The notes below the pieces were generated by a model, which had not been told where the DNA came from, did no database searches, and saw nothing but the letters and a program-made list of their open reading frames with translations. A stretch of 64,000 nucleotides of DNA, from assembly GCA_946807835.1 (NCBI GenBank), contig OX327683.1, forward strand, positions 6,825,001 through 6,889,000. The letters are read 5' to 3'. The position numbers and the translations under genes are program-made. Origin of the DNA: Ailanthus altissimus. Its lineage: Eukaryota; Streptophyta; Magnoliopsida; Sapindales; Simaroubaceae. This document shows positions 11,985-24,393 of the stretch, one piece after another (within the stretch, counting starts at the first letter, position 1; each line of letters starts with the position of its first letter).

Positions 11985-13343
11985 TGGTATAAGATCTTCT
12001 TCTAGGTCAATTTTTTCTTTTGTCTCCACCAATTTGCTGCGCAATGGCTATACGAAGTCGTGTGATTGGCCAAGTACAGGCTGTTGTGTAAGAACCAAAA
12101 TGAGATTATAATCATTTTTTTAAAAGTAAGCACTAGCCAATTTTTTAACACCATATTTAATTTCCCTTCATCAATGTATTTCTTCCTTCTTGTGAATAGT
12201 GTCTGTGAACAGTAATGTAACAGTGTCTATGAATAGTAATTATAAACAGTACCCATAAATAGTTTGTATGAATAGTAAGCCTAAAGAGTAACCGTTGCCT
12301 TAGTTAGACATTATACTCATCTTTCCCTCTTTAACTATGACTGCTATAAATAACTAAATATTTCTTTACAATATATAGGAATTTAACCGATCTTTATCAT
12401 CCTTAATATCAATAATTCTATAAAAAAACAAAAAACAAAAAAGAACGCAAGAGCTGTAGCGTTGCGACCACTACCCTACGACAACCCTTTCTTTCTTAGT
12501 AGATTACTTCAGTTTTATTATGACATTAAACTCCTATAAACTATCTCTCACCCATTTTATTCCCAAACAGGTCTTTTATTTTTATTTTATTTAGGACTTA
12601 ACCACTTTTTATTCTCAAATAAGACATTTATTTTTTTGCTTTATTTTAAGGGTTAACTCTTTTTTATTCTCTAACAGGTCTTTTACTTTTGTTTTTTTAG
12701 GGTTAACTCTTTCTATTTCCAAATGAGACTTTTACTTTTCTATTTTATTTTAAGGGTTAACTCCATTTTATTCTCAAATAGGTTTTTTACTTTTATTTTA
12801 TTTTAAGGGTTTTACCCCTTTATTCCCAAAACAATTTTTTTTAAAAATTTATTTTAAGTGTTTCTCCTTTCAATTCTAAAAAAAAAAAGAGAGAAAATTC
12901 TCTTTCTTTCTATTCCTTCTTCTTTTTAGTCTAGTTTCAAAATCTTTCAAGTTCAACAACTTATGCTAATCTTCAACTTTCATTCACATATCTAGTTTCT
13001 TCTTCATATATCTCTCTCCCTCTTTGCGTGTTCTCTTACTTTTGATACTCTTTCTAATAAAGGAGAATAAAAAATGATACAAAATTCTTGTTTTTTTTTA
13101 TAGTTTATTGCCCATTGGGTTAAATCAATAATAGCTACTTGCTTTTGTCCAGTAGCAAGTGTTTCAACCTTTCTTAGAAGTCTCAATCATAGTTAATACA
13201 GATGCTATCACAATACTCTTTCTCTGCATCACTGCCTATTTTAGCCGTTATAGGGCCCTCATTAAATCTTTTTTATACACTCAATTTCTCCTCTTGAAGA
13301 ATAAGATTGAACTTTACTCTTAGAGCTCTATCTTGCGAGGGAA
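11985..13343 (+). repeat. Second internal region of the tandem LTR element
   Basis: About 1.36 kb, non-coding, collinear with the first internal region and without the solo LTR. It shares the pyrimidine-rich repeats (12560-12900) and ends before the third LTR. Confidence 0.75.
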
Positions 13344-13609
13344 TGATAAGAAAATAAAGAGATTTAGTTTAATTTAAATTTATTTATTTATTTTAAAAAT
13401 GACCCCTTTTGGGTTCTCAACCAATTTGGCCTATTTTCTTTTTAGGTTTATCTTTTTTCCTATTTTGATTTATTTTTGTTAAGTTTATTTTTCCTGTTTT
13501 GATGTATTCTTGTTATGTTTATTTCTCTTTTAAGTTTACATTTTTCTATTTTTGTTTATTTTAAACCCTCTAAAATTAGGATTTGATCATTGATAATACA
13601 ATGTAATAT
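13344..13609 (+). repeat. LTR C of the tandem LTR element, 3'-truncated
   Basis: Starts TGATAAGAAAATAAAGAG and follows the other LTRs to AATACAATGTAATAT near 13609. The last 30 or so LTR bases are missing and unrelated sequence begins. Confidence 0.7.
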
Positions 13610-13610
13610 C

Positions 13611-13748
13611 GAGCATATAGACCAAGTAGAAGAATGTAATATTTTTCATGTTGGTTATGGTCAATACTTCAAACTTCTATCAGCAGTTGAAAATGCAACA
13701 TCTCAGCTACCTATCCCATTCAGCTTTTTGGTAATTGTTTTTGAATAA
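13611..13748 (+). other. Exon-like open segment of unknown origin
   Basis: Immediately after the truncated LTR, 45 codons are open up to a stop at 13746. The codon and residue mix looks protein-like (for example YGQYFKLLSAVENATSQ), and a possible splice donor GTAATT occurs at 13731 after ...FSFL. No start, partner exon or known family was recognised. It may be a fragment of a host exon or captured sequence, or chance. Confidence 0.25.
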
Positions 13749-14249
13749 TTGTTAACCTTTGATGGAAGGGTTAAAATTTTAAAATATTGGGTTGAGTCTT
13801 TTTCTTGTCCCTAAGCCTAAGTTCTCTGTATCTCAATTATCTGAGAATTAAACAACATCAAGTGAGTTCTTGAGAGCTTAAAAGAACAAAAAATATAGAA
13901 CCTACTATCAAAATTAATATAGATGGATAGAGGTTAGAAAAAAAATCTTCCATAAACTTTATTTCTATATTTGATCTTTATTGATTATTTAATGCATAGA
14001 AAATCATGTTTAAATTCTTACACTAATGCTACCTATCTAATGCCTTTGAATTTAAAAAAACCCATACAAGGATGCACACAAAGGATCTTTTATTAATCGA
14101 GATTAAAGTTAGATCATTCTCATATACCATCTAGATTGTTGATGTGAAAAATAAAATGACTATAATCGAAGATAGTCAATTCAACGGCTGAGTAAGATTT
14201 AGAGGAAAAGGTTTTTCCTCCAAATTGCGCTTATAAAAAGGAAGTCATT

Positions 14250-14290
<41 letters not shown>
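14250..14290. repeat. (CT)n(AT)n microsatellite
   Basis: A pure CT run of about 22 bases passes directly into an AT run of about 18 bases. Confidence 0.95.
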
Positions 14291-15404
14291 CTTTTGAATT
14301 CCAATTCCTTTCAATTCACTCATTTTTTATGGATTAAAAACAAACATTTTCTCTTTAAAATCAAACCGGCCTTTTAATTCTTTTTAGAACTTTTTTTTCC
14401 TTAAACTTTATCTTTTAATTTTCTTCATAATTTAATTTAAATGTCAGAGTATCTTTATAGGTAGATGAGGAGCTTTTAGGAATTGGAAGGTAAGGATCAA
14501 AGACTTAAAAAGAATTTGCTACATGAAACTTCACTCCTCATCATAAATTGTTTTATTTATATATAATAATTTTAAAGAGGATTGTGTGATGGTAAACCTT
14601 CCAACTAATTAAATCTAATAGGTTAAATAGTATTGACCTCAAAATTTGATAATTCAGGAGTGAACGAGTTAAATTTATTTCTCTAGAGAAACTCAGCTTA
14701 GATGGTAGGGATGTGATAAAAAAATTAAACCAATTAAACCATCTTTTTTTCCCACAAATATGATGTCTGATAAAAATCCTGCAACAAAAAAGAATGTGAG
14801 CATGCATAAAAAGTTATTTCGGCATAAGTACTCCAATGCCTAAGTTAGCAAACCTCCGAAAAATAGAGAAATAAGGCAAGATAATTAAAAGGAGTAAGTA
14901 AATTGTTTGCTATATGCTTTTAGCCATCTTCATAATATTTTCACGTAAGTTATTATAAGGTTCACTCTTTTACGCTAGATTAGTAGTTTTGAGAGTTGTC
15001 TAAAATATATTCAATATGTGAGAACATCTCTATTTATTTCTTTGATTCCTTCATTTGTACTAATTTTTTCCTTTATTTATGCAGTGAGGATGTAAGTTTT
15101 ACCCATAGTTTAAAATTATTTTTAATGTGGATGTTTTATAGAAATTTTTTTTTAGGATTCTACTATTAGAGTTTTCCTGAAATTACACTAGCTTTTACTT
15201 GCCTTAATAAGATTTACATTGTGTTTTTAGGAATGCCCTAGTATTTATAGATTTTTTGTTGATAAATTTAACTTTATCCATAACTCTTTATGTCTATTGT
15301 ATGCTGAGTTATTTTTAAGAATTTATTTTTATCTTTCGAGGTGGTCGTATTTAGACATTCCTTTGCTCGATATAAGAGAGGTTATTTCCTCTCATTTGGA
15401 GTCT

Positions 15405-15685
15405 GGTTGAAGTATGACTATTGTTTCGACCGGCCCTCAGAATGATGAGTCTAACCAAGTAGAGTAGTCAGACTTCGACTATTATTCTGACTGGCTTAAA
15501 GAAAGCATACTCCTTTGGAAATTTGACCGAATAAGGTAACCAAATTTCAACTATTGTTCTGACCAACTCGGAGGATGTGAATTTTTCTTTTTTTCTTTAG
15601 GAGTCAAATTGAACAAGGTAACCAAATTTGGACCATTATTGTAACCAGTTCGAAGAGAGTTCCCTTGGTTCGAGGATATTTTGTA
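15405..15685. repeat. Degenerate minisatellite, about four units of 60-80 bp
   Basis: Units share ACTATTGTTCTGACC-like cores at about 15418, 15479, 15549 and 15630, followed by variants of GAGTCTGACC and AAGGTAACCAAATTT. The units are strongly diverged. Confidence 0.7.
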
Positions 15686-17099
15686 AGTCGAGGTCCTCTT
15701 TAAACTTTTGTGAACTGAAGTCTTTGTGCCTTATTGGCCAAACATCTTGACCTTATAAGTTGAAATCCAAGAAAAACAAATGTAAATGAAATAGAAACAT
15801 TTTATAAACAGTTCCATTAAGATAGTCGAAGTGAGAAGAGTTATTTGTCACCTCTATATACAGTCATAGTATTGAAATCTCAATCTATAAATGGATTTTA
15901 GTATTTTGATATAATCATTTTCTAAGAAAAAAAAATTAGTATTTGAAGTTGTTTTTGAAGAAACACCCTATAAATATTATTTGAGGGATGTATTTAAAAT
16001 ATTGTTCTTATAAAATGAATTGTTATCATTCTATATGTTTTGATTCAACAATTAAGAAAGTTGAATTAGAAAGTCATTTAACACAATATTGTTCGATTAT
16101 AATATAAATAAATGGTTGAGAATTTGTCTCTTATTTTTAAATTAAAAAATTAAATCACAGTAACCTGAATCTTACGTTACAATTAAGAATGTACCCTAAT
16201 ATTATTTTCCCTTTTTGTAACTTTGATGTGGAAAAGAAATGATCTTATGTTAGTAAAAATATTTTAACATGTGTTATGTATAAGATATTAGTGGTAAAAA
16301 TTTAATTTTTTTATTATTTTTTTTAGCAATCACCAATCTCCACGATCCATATACTAGTAAAAAGTTTGTGAAAACTTAATTTAAGAGAGAATCTAAATCC
16401 CTAAATTAGACGTGGAATAAGAAATCTTTGATATTAACTATACATACTGCAAAGTTTGTTTCAAGACTAAAAACTCAACGGATTTCTATCAATTTTATAC
16501 ACTTAAAAATTAAATCATGGTACACTTACAACGTCCTTTACATATAGTTATACATATTTCACACTCAATAACAATTTTTTTAAAAAACATTCCATCGATG
16601 GTAATCAATGATTGGCCAGGTCAACAGCGACTAATAGTGAGTCATATATAAGTTAACTGTGGTTAACGTCACCTGATTAAATGTAATTTGTATTTTTTTT
16701 AAAGAAATTTTATTCCAACAAAATTAAGTGAGAAATGAACATTTTCTACAATAATTACTAACTTGACTATAATAAATTAAGTTTGTAATTCAAGATAAAA
16801 TGAGAGACTTTTCCATAGCTTTGTGTTATCTTTTCCAATTCATCCATGTTACAGATTAAACCCTAATTTATTAATATTAAAAATAATAAAATAAAAACTA
16901 TAAAAAAATATAAAACATAACTACGCACAAATTTATAGTGATTGTCCAGCGAAGGCTAAATTTACTTAATTGGTAAAGGCTTTCACTATACTAAAGAAGA
17001 TTACAAGATACACACTTTTATCTCACGACTCTTTTTTATATCGTTGAAGGTTTTGTGTGTTTTAATATTATATGTTGATAATTTAACACTATAAAATTT

Positions 17100-17211
17100 T
17101 AGTGTATATAAAAGATTTTATATATAAGTAAACAAAAAGAAAAAAGGATCACACATAAAGCAATAGAGATAAAGTACCGTACACAAAAATATATATAGTT
17201 TGACAATAAAT
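17100..17211 (-). repeat. Left fragment of an inverted Copia-1-family LTR
   Basis: The stretch with GATCACACATAAAGC (about 17147) resembles the complement of the U5 part of the Copia-1 LTR (ATCACACATAATG). It adjoins the long solo LTR at 17212. The rest of the same LTR is found at 23813-24393, so the two fragments are read as one LTR split by the insertion. The left limit is approximate. Confidence 0.5.
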
Positions 17212-18572
17212 TATTATAAATGGTGTTTATATGTTATATATGTAGTAACTACTTATCCACAACCGATAACAATAAGTATTTATATATATAATATTTATAT
17301 TTTATTTGTAAATGAGTTATATTTAATTTATATATTGTTATTAGTATTTTTTGTATAGATTAAGGACCTACTATTAGTATTGAATTTATTTGCAAGACTT
17401 TAAATTTATTTTAGGGACCAAATTATAATACTTTAAAAGTTTTGGGGGCTAATTCATAAATATTAAAAATTAGCCTTTTAGTATAAAAATACATATTTTA
17501 AACCCTAATTCACTTATTTTTGGTCGAGTCACTCCTTTTAGAGAGAGAAAAGAGAGAAATAAAGGGGAGAGAAAGAGAAGAAGAAGAAATTAAAATTTTA
17601 AGTTTTAAGAGGTATATCATAACTCTTTCTCAATTTGTTGGTGTTAATTAAGTTAATTTATTTAGGTTTTAATTTTTAGAAATATGCAAAATTAGGGATT
17701 TGATGTGGATTTTGTAAGATATATTGAGAATTGATGATGATTATATAGACAACTTGATGAATCATGATGATTTTGTAGAATTTCTACTTGATAGTATCTT
17801 AATTCGAGAATTTTATAAAATTTTATACTTCGATTCTGATTTTAGTTTTTGAGAAGCTAAAGAATGGGGGACCTAATATTTTGAGAATGCTTTGTGATTG
17901 GACCACTGCTTGGTATTAAACTATAAGGTTTGTACAAATGCTTAGACAAGCTGTAGGAATGGATCCATCTTTTATGAGGATTATTTGGAATCATCTTTTT
18001 GAGTTCTTGTTGAAGTAACCCTTTTTTGTGAATCTTGGGATCCGCCTTTCCTTTCATCCCTTCCCTTTCTTCTTCTTTTGTGCCAATTGAAAATTTCACA
18101 AATTGAATTTTAGTGAATTTACAAAAATGATCTTAAAATTCTAAATATTTTCTGTGTTAACAGTATACTAAAGTGACGAATATTTTTAGTCTGCTAAATG
18201 ATCTTCAAAAATTACAAATTTCTGGAATATGATATATTCAAAATTAAGCATTTATATTAATGTGATAAAAATTTTATGATTTCCTAAAGTGTATCAGTTC
18301 ACTATACTATTTGGTTGACAGATTTTTAAAGTTATGGAATAAAATAGTTCTAAAATACTTTTGGCAGAGATTTTGAAGTCAAACATTTATCATGAATTAG
18401 GATATGTGTCAAGAGTAATTTTGTGGTAGTTTTATAATTTTTGAGTTAGTATATGATTTTAAAAATTAGGAGATTGAATACTGTTCAGTAAATATTTTGA
18501 TCATGTCAGGATAATAGTTTGGAATTGATGGTGTTTATGAAATGGATTGTGTAGGAATTATGATATAATATT

Positions 18573-18698
18573 CATATATAAGAAGGATATATGAGTTAAG
18601 AATGATATATTATGATTTTGGAGTAATTGGACATCATATATAAGAAGGATATATGAGTTAAGAATGATATATTCTGATTTTGGAGTGATGTCGGACAT
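18573..18698 (+). repeat. 62-bp tandem duplication inside the solo LTR
   Basis: CATATATAAGAAGGATATAT recurs at 18573 and 18635, and the units differ by a few substitutions and a short indel. Confidence 0.9.
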
Positions 18699-19308
18699 CA
18701 TTTGATGTCTAAGAAAATTTTGTTAAGTGTAAGTGGTTAGAATGACAGGTTTTGAGAAACCAAGTCATTAGGCCAATTTGATGTGATAAGTGTAATATGT
18801 ATAATTTTGTAAGCTATTTTAAAGTGTTTTGTGTGAATGGTAAGGCTTATGAAAGGATTAATCTCCATTGATAGGTTAAGGAGAATTAAGCCTTATAGTT
18901 AAAAGTGTAAAGAGGTAAGTATACTAGACTTTTATTGAAATCACAATAAACATAGTAATTATTTATGTATGATTTTGTAAATGTGCTTAGAAATACGTTT
19001 ATGTTATGCCAAAGTATATTTTGATATGAAATATGAAAGACATATGTTTATGAATGTGAGCATTGACATTGAGCATGGATATACATGATATATATGTGTT
19101 TATGAAAGTGAGCATTTCAAAATGAAATGTATTTAACAAAGAAAGCATTTGAAATAGAATATGTCTATAAGAAACATTTTGTGTTTTGAGGATACTTGAA
19201 CTTACTATTTACTTAGTAGGCTTCTTATGTGATTTGTGGAGCCTTTATGTGTGACATTTCTTTTGGGATTGGTATATGTTATGTATTCTGTATGTAGGGA
19301 GGATCCTA

Positions 19309-19552
19309 TGGGTACCTAAAGGAAGAGTGAGTCATCATATTCGTGTGGTGATATATTGGTGCATGTGAGAGGACTCATCGATGATCAGGGTGAGGGTTTG
19401 ACTCTTACCTTCAGGCATAAGCATTATATATGGGTACCTAAAGGAAGAGTGAGTCATCACATTAGTGTGGTGACATATTGGTGCATGTGAGAGGACTCAC
19501 CGATGATCAGGGTGAGGGTTTGACTCTTACCTTCAGGCATGAGCATTATATA
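19309..19552 (+). repeat. 122-bp tandem duplication inside the solo LTR
   Basis: The unit beginning TGGGTACCTAAAGGAAG at 19309 repeats at 19431 with exact period 122, ending GCATTATATA each time. Only a handful of bases differ, so it is younger than the divergence from the single-copy relative at 5.58-5.76 kb. Confidence 0.95.
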
Positions 19553-21178
19553 TGTGTAATTTAAACCTCACTTGTATTATTCCTCTCATACGGTAAGTCA
19601 CCGATGGGTGATATCTGGCTCATTATATGATATGTGATATGGAAGTCATACTAAATAGTAGTTAGATGATGGTATTCCTACTATATATTTTGAAAGAATG
19701 TGTAAACGCTTACTTAATATATGATTTGATAAGATTATGATTATGATTTTGATTTATCACGATATATCATACACATGCATTGTATATATATATATATGTA
19801 CTTTTATTTTGATATATAAAAAATTAGTATGCTTACTGAATTTTATACTTATTATAGTTTATGGTGATTTGAAGTAAATAAGGTATATGTGTGCTTAGTG
19901 GATTTGGCAAGGCTTCTGCTGTCCCTTGAGTTCCCTAAGTTGCTAGGTTGCTAAGTGTTTCATTTGTGGACACATAGTTTAAAATATTTGATTTGTCCTT
20001 ATTGAATAAATACTTATGTATTATTTTATTAGGTGTGGTTGTATTTAGTTTATGTTTCTCCAAGTATATTTATTAATTAATTTTGTGATGAACCTAGTAG
20101 CAACTTATTAAGGATTCATATGTAGAATTCAAGTTTGAAATTTTATGCAATATTAATTATGAGTGCATATTATTGAATGAGTATAAGTTATGTCGTGTGT
20201 AAGATCTTTTGGGTCTGGGGCGTGACAATATCAATATTATAGGCATATTAATTGTTTAATATTTATATAATAAATATTTTGAATAAAATTATTAATATTA
20301 GATATATGGTAAGATGTTTGTAACATTTTGGACATTATATGATCTAAAAGAGTTCAGAGCAAGTTTAAAGGAGTTTAGACCAGGACTAAGAGTTAGCAAC
20401 ACTAAAAGTTATAATTGCTAAAAATTAGCAATGCTAAGAGTTAGTAGGTTATAAGAGTCAACGATATCTGAAGAGTTAGAGCTTTGTCTGAAATGGGACA
20501 AAGACCAGGGAATATACTAACAATGACATAATTGCAAAGAGTTGAAAGCATTACTAGGAAATGTCATTGTGCAAGTATGTTTTCGAATTATAATTTCTTG
20601 ATCTATTTTTATTGACGCATAGTCTGTTAAATAAAACTGATTTATATAGATCAATGTATATCTATATCTAGATCGTCTAGATAGTTAATCTTAGCAAATT
20701 ATGAGTTTAGTGGAAGCTTGTATAGATATACAAGTATTTCATGAGGACTAGATACTAAACAAGACTCAATGAAGACCTCCAATGGATATCCCATAAAATT
20801 GTCAATGGAGGATCTTCTTGAGTTAAGTAGTATTCATAGTCCTTTAACCTGAGCACCACAGTGAGCTTATAAATGATCCACCATACTTAGGTTTCACATA
20901 TGTCAAAGACCTTTCATAGTCTGATAGCTGGGTGTCGCTGTGTATAGTCCAATGCTTATGGAGTCTGTTGTGTATAGACATGTGATTTGTCATCTCATAT
21001 GAGTGAGTCAAATATCCAAATGCTCTAAGGTTATATTCCAAGAAGTTTTATGGGCATAAGCATTAGACCCGGGAAAGAGTTTCATTTGGTATAAATAATA
21101 TCGCAAAAGAGTTTGCGAATATAGTTTATCAGAATATGAATCAAGGAGATAAGTTTATGGTTGAGTTATAGGGTTCTT

Positions 21179-22460
21179 TGATTGGTGCTATAATAGCTAA
21201 GCATGGACGCACGCTATCGTATTAAGTAATATAATATTTAATTCTAGATATTTTTCCTACATGGACTATGCAATCTAATTCTATAAGTTAAGTACTAAAA
21301 TTACATCTAATTAACTTTTATTCAAAAAACTAAAATATAAAATTTATTTAACTAACCTAGTTATATCAATTAAACTAAAACTAAACATCAACAAATAAGA
21401 GATAAATTCACCAAAAGATAGTAATAATCTAGGGTATAAACTCATCCCCTAATATTTCTTTGGACTCATTAATATCTTAGTTAATCACTTAATACCAAAT
21501 GATTGGCTTAGACATTAATTTGATCATAAGCCTTTATCGATGGTCAAGTAACTATATTACACACTATAACAATTACTTATATGTCTATGGTAATCAAATT
21601 AAAATGTAATTTATTAAGATCAAGTCTAAATTATACATACATGTCATCTAGGTATATGTTTATCCTATATGAAACCCATAGTTGTTATCCTATAATTATG
21701 CATCAAACTATCTTAGGATAAACACATGAATCCCTTTATCAAGTTTATCATGGTTCCTCAATCATTCAAAAATATTTGCCAAATATAATGAAAACGATAA
21801 ATACAAGATAGAATGAATCAATTATATATATTAAGTTCATAAAATAAGAAGTAATAAAATCTAACTACATACTTAGGTTCAAAAGTCAAACTTTAAAAAT
21901 AAAAAAAACTTAGGTTATGGTGAAACAAAATATTCTAGAGCTTATAAAGAATAACACTATGAAAATAATAGAAAACTAGAAAGATAAAGAGTTAAAAAGA
22001 TAGAACTAATTTGTCTTAAACCTTCAATCTTCTAGTCTTCTTAATTCTCTAAATATTACTCTTTCTCTCTCCTCTTGATTCTTCTTTTTTCTCTTCCTCC
22101 CTAATTAGGGTTTTTGGCATTTTATTTATAAGTTTATGTTTTAAAATTAGGATTAAATATCAAATAAAAATCATTCACTACTATTTATAGGAATTGTTCA
22201 CCATTATTGTTTGCGCACCGCAGCGCTGAATTTTGGGCGCTGCAGCCTTGTAGATACTGTTGTAATTCGTAGTAGCATATACTATACCAATTTGATTTTT
22301 TTTGGCTTATTTTTATTAGAGTTTCGACTCTATTTGCTCCATTAACTCTAAACCTAAAAAAATAATAATAAAATACATAAAAAAGATAAATAATCTTAAT
22401 TTCTATGAACAAGTATTAAGTTTGGAAGATGAAAAAATTAGACTTAATTAACTGTTATCA
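21179..22460 (-). mobile_element. Inverted gypsy-like solo LTR
   Basis: Read on the minus strand it runs from TGATAACAG to a terminus with ACGATAGCGTGCGTCC (compare ACGATAGTGTATACTT near 9700), collinear with the solo LTR at 8362-9746. It interrupts the long Copia LTR, whose sequence resumes at 22461. The flanks TTCTT and GTCTT are similar. The GC-rich part (22200-22260, GCACCGCAGCGCTG) corresponds to the GCGCC-rich U3 of the other copy. Confidence 0.75.
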
Positions 22461-23812
22461 GTCTTCATGGTATTGATCTATGTCTCGCTCTTACAGGATA
22501 TATATGGCAGAAGGATTGTATGAATATGGATTAATCTCAACTTGTATGGTTCAACTCACCATTTGTATTATACATAATGTTTGTGTGCATGACATCGGTT
22601 ATGGACTTATGAAAATATTCCGTGAGATAAAATAGGTGTAAACCTAAGAAGTCTCATTATACGAAGTGTACTTGTTAAGCATGTGGGTAGCGCATCAGAT
22701 TGAATTATTCGATCTGAAAAGTTTTTAAAAAATATAAATTTATTTCAAAGTCTCTAGGAGAGTAGTTAATGTTTAAGTGTTAAACCTAAAATTGCGGCAA
22801 GTGAGATTTGACACTTTTATTTACTTAGTTTATGCCTAAAATTATGCCAATAATTTGTATGGGTATTAAATGTGGCATTGGTGGATATAGCTACCATTTA
22901 AATGAAACAATTGTTGTTTTATTTAAATTAAATCAATCGGCCATTTTTTTATTTGAAAGTCTCTCGAAGAGTAACTAAGATTTAAATATTAAATTTAAGA
23001 TTGTAGTAAGTGAAACTTGACACTTTATTTTATCAAGTGTGTGCTTCAAATTATGCCAATAAATTATAAAGATATTAAATTAAAAATTAATAAATATAAC
23101 TATTATTTGGATGAAACAATAGTTATATCTTTCAATCAAACTTAATATTCGGCCATTCATTATTATAAATGAATCAGATGCATTTTATTATGCTTTTATA
23201 TTTGTTGCATTTTCATTCGACAAAACTAAAGGAAATTATTGCAATTAGATTGAATTTGATTCAATCTCTTTAGCTTGAGGTGGCGTATTGTTAATATTTC
23301 AAATGCCACCTATTTCAATCTTCAGTGGTCAAGAAAAGCAAGCAGCATATTAATAAATTCATTTATTGAGTCATCAAAGACCACTTGTAAAGATGATCTT
23401 GTTTCATTGGTTAATTAATAAGCAGAGTTGCCTATATAAAGTGAATGGCTGTGAGTTCAAAAACAAGAAATACTTTTAGTTTTTTTTTCTTGAGGTTAAG
23501 TGTTAACTTATGTATCAATAGTAATAAAAGACTTCGAGAGACGATAAATAAATCAAAAGCAAGAGTTATTTTAAATAATTTTAAGAAGAAATGTTACTAG
23601 TTTAGTTTGAGGAAGTTTATCATGTCCTTAATTAGATTTATTTAAAAGTACGCTTTAAGAGTGAGTTTTCAATTTCATTATTGTAATGAGATAATATAAT
23701 GTGTACTTTAATTTTGTTACAATACAGGTATAACATATTAATTATAAAATTGTTTAATAATGCATATAATCTCTCATAGCACGGCGCGCACACACATAAC
23801 ACCAACACAAAT

Positions 23813-24393
23813 ACCTACATCTTCGGTCGATCATAAGATCTTAACTTTAAATTACAAAAATCTTTTACAAGAGATTATAAGGAATATTATAATAGCTAAG
23901 CTCTCCAAAGGGTTTATCAGCACTCTTTTGTATACTCAAGTGCATCATATACAATACTTTCTTGTGCATTCAGTGCTCAAGTGCTCAACGAACTTTTTAT
24001 TCTCTCTTTTGTTGATGTATGACTAATTTAATAGGTTTACAAGAATTTATATAGGCTTTAAACCATTCTTAGAAACCTTATTTCTTATTGGAATAGGAGT
24101 TCACGTATAAAGAAATTTAAAACCGACTCAAACAAATCAAATTGCACTTAAAACAGGAAACTGCCAAAACTTGGTGCTGTTGTGTCTTCGATCCGATGCC
24201 CGACGCCACCAAATCTGCGTCGTAGCACTTGAGATTATGAGGTTAGCATTCTCTTTGTGTGTTCTAAGTCTCTCCTTACTTCTAGCTTTTTATTTTTGTT
24301 TAATTTTCATTCGTCTAATACGTTCTCGATCACGTGTCAATTCTTCATTAGTCTCCAACTCAAAATCATAATCAAATAAAATTTTAAGTCACA
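23813..24393 (-). repeat. Right fragment of an inverted Copia-1-family LTR
   Basis: Its reverse complement contains CTAGAAGTAAGGAGAGACTTA and a TATA region GCCTATATAAATTC, collinear with the Copia-1 LTR (CCAGAAGTAAGGATAGGCT near 6901). It starts TGTGAC at 24393 on the minus strand. The missing U5 end is at 17100-17211. Confidence 0.65.

Larger units (their letters stand above)
7640..13609 (+). mobile_element. Non-coding LTR element in tandem form: LTR-internal-LTR-internal-LTR
   Basis: Three related LTRs of about 285 bp (7640, 10621, 13344) alternate with two related internal regions of about 1.3 kb once later insertions are removed. Each internal region starts with a primer-binding-like site (TGGTATAAGA...) and has no coding capacity, so this is a LARD- or TRIM-like non-autonomous element. 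The shared-LTR arrangement is expected from unequal recombination between LTRs of two copies. A solo LTR (8362-9746) interrupts the first internal region and a Mutator-like element (10799-11866) interrupts the middle LTR. Confidence 0.8.
13749..17099. other. AT-rich intergenic sequence with short repeats
   Basis: No gene was recognised. It contains a CT/AT microsatellite and a degenerate minisatellite listed separately. Sequence near 16590-16680 with GGTCA/GGTTAAC motifs resembles that at 50.2-50.7 kb, perhaps a shared old MITE. Confidence 0.4.
17241..20227 (+). mobile_element. 2,987-bp gypsy-like solo LTR nested in the long Copia LTR
   Basis: The 3' end GGGGCGTGACA is clear and its 3' half is the same family as the solo LTR at 3948-6269. 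The 5' end is placed at TGTAGTAAC because the host LTR sequence continues across 17240/20228; flanks ATATA and ATATC match at four of five. It contains two internal tandem duplications. Short open frames inside are not convincing genes. Confidence 0.7.
17212..23807 (+). mobile_element. Long Copia solo LTR, itself hosting two other solo LTRs
   Basis: The segments 17212-17240, 20228-21178 and 22461-23807 together match the about 2.2-kb LTR of Copia-3 (52978-55165 and 62707 onward) in order. It ends ACCAACA with no primer-binding site, so it is a solo LTR. The flanks TAAAT (17207-17211) and CAAAT (23808-23812) agree at four of five bases. The first bases are decayed (TATTATAAATGGTG versus the family TGTTGG...). 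Two later insertions account for the remaining length. Confidence 0.75.

Noticed and set aside
17857..18099. 80-codon minus-strand frame
   Set aside because: It lies wholly in a non-coding solo LTR and has no counterpart in the related copy.
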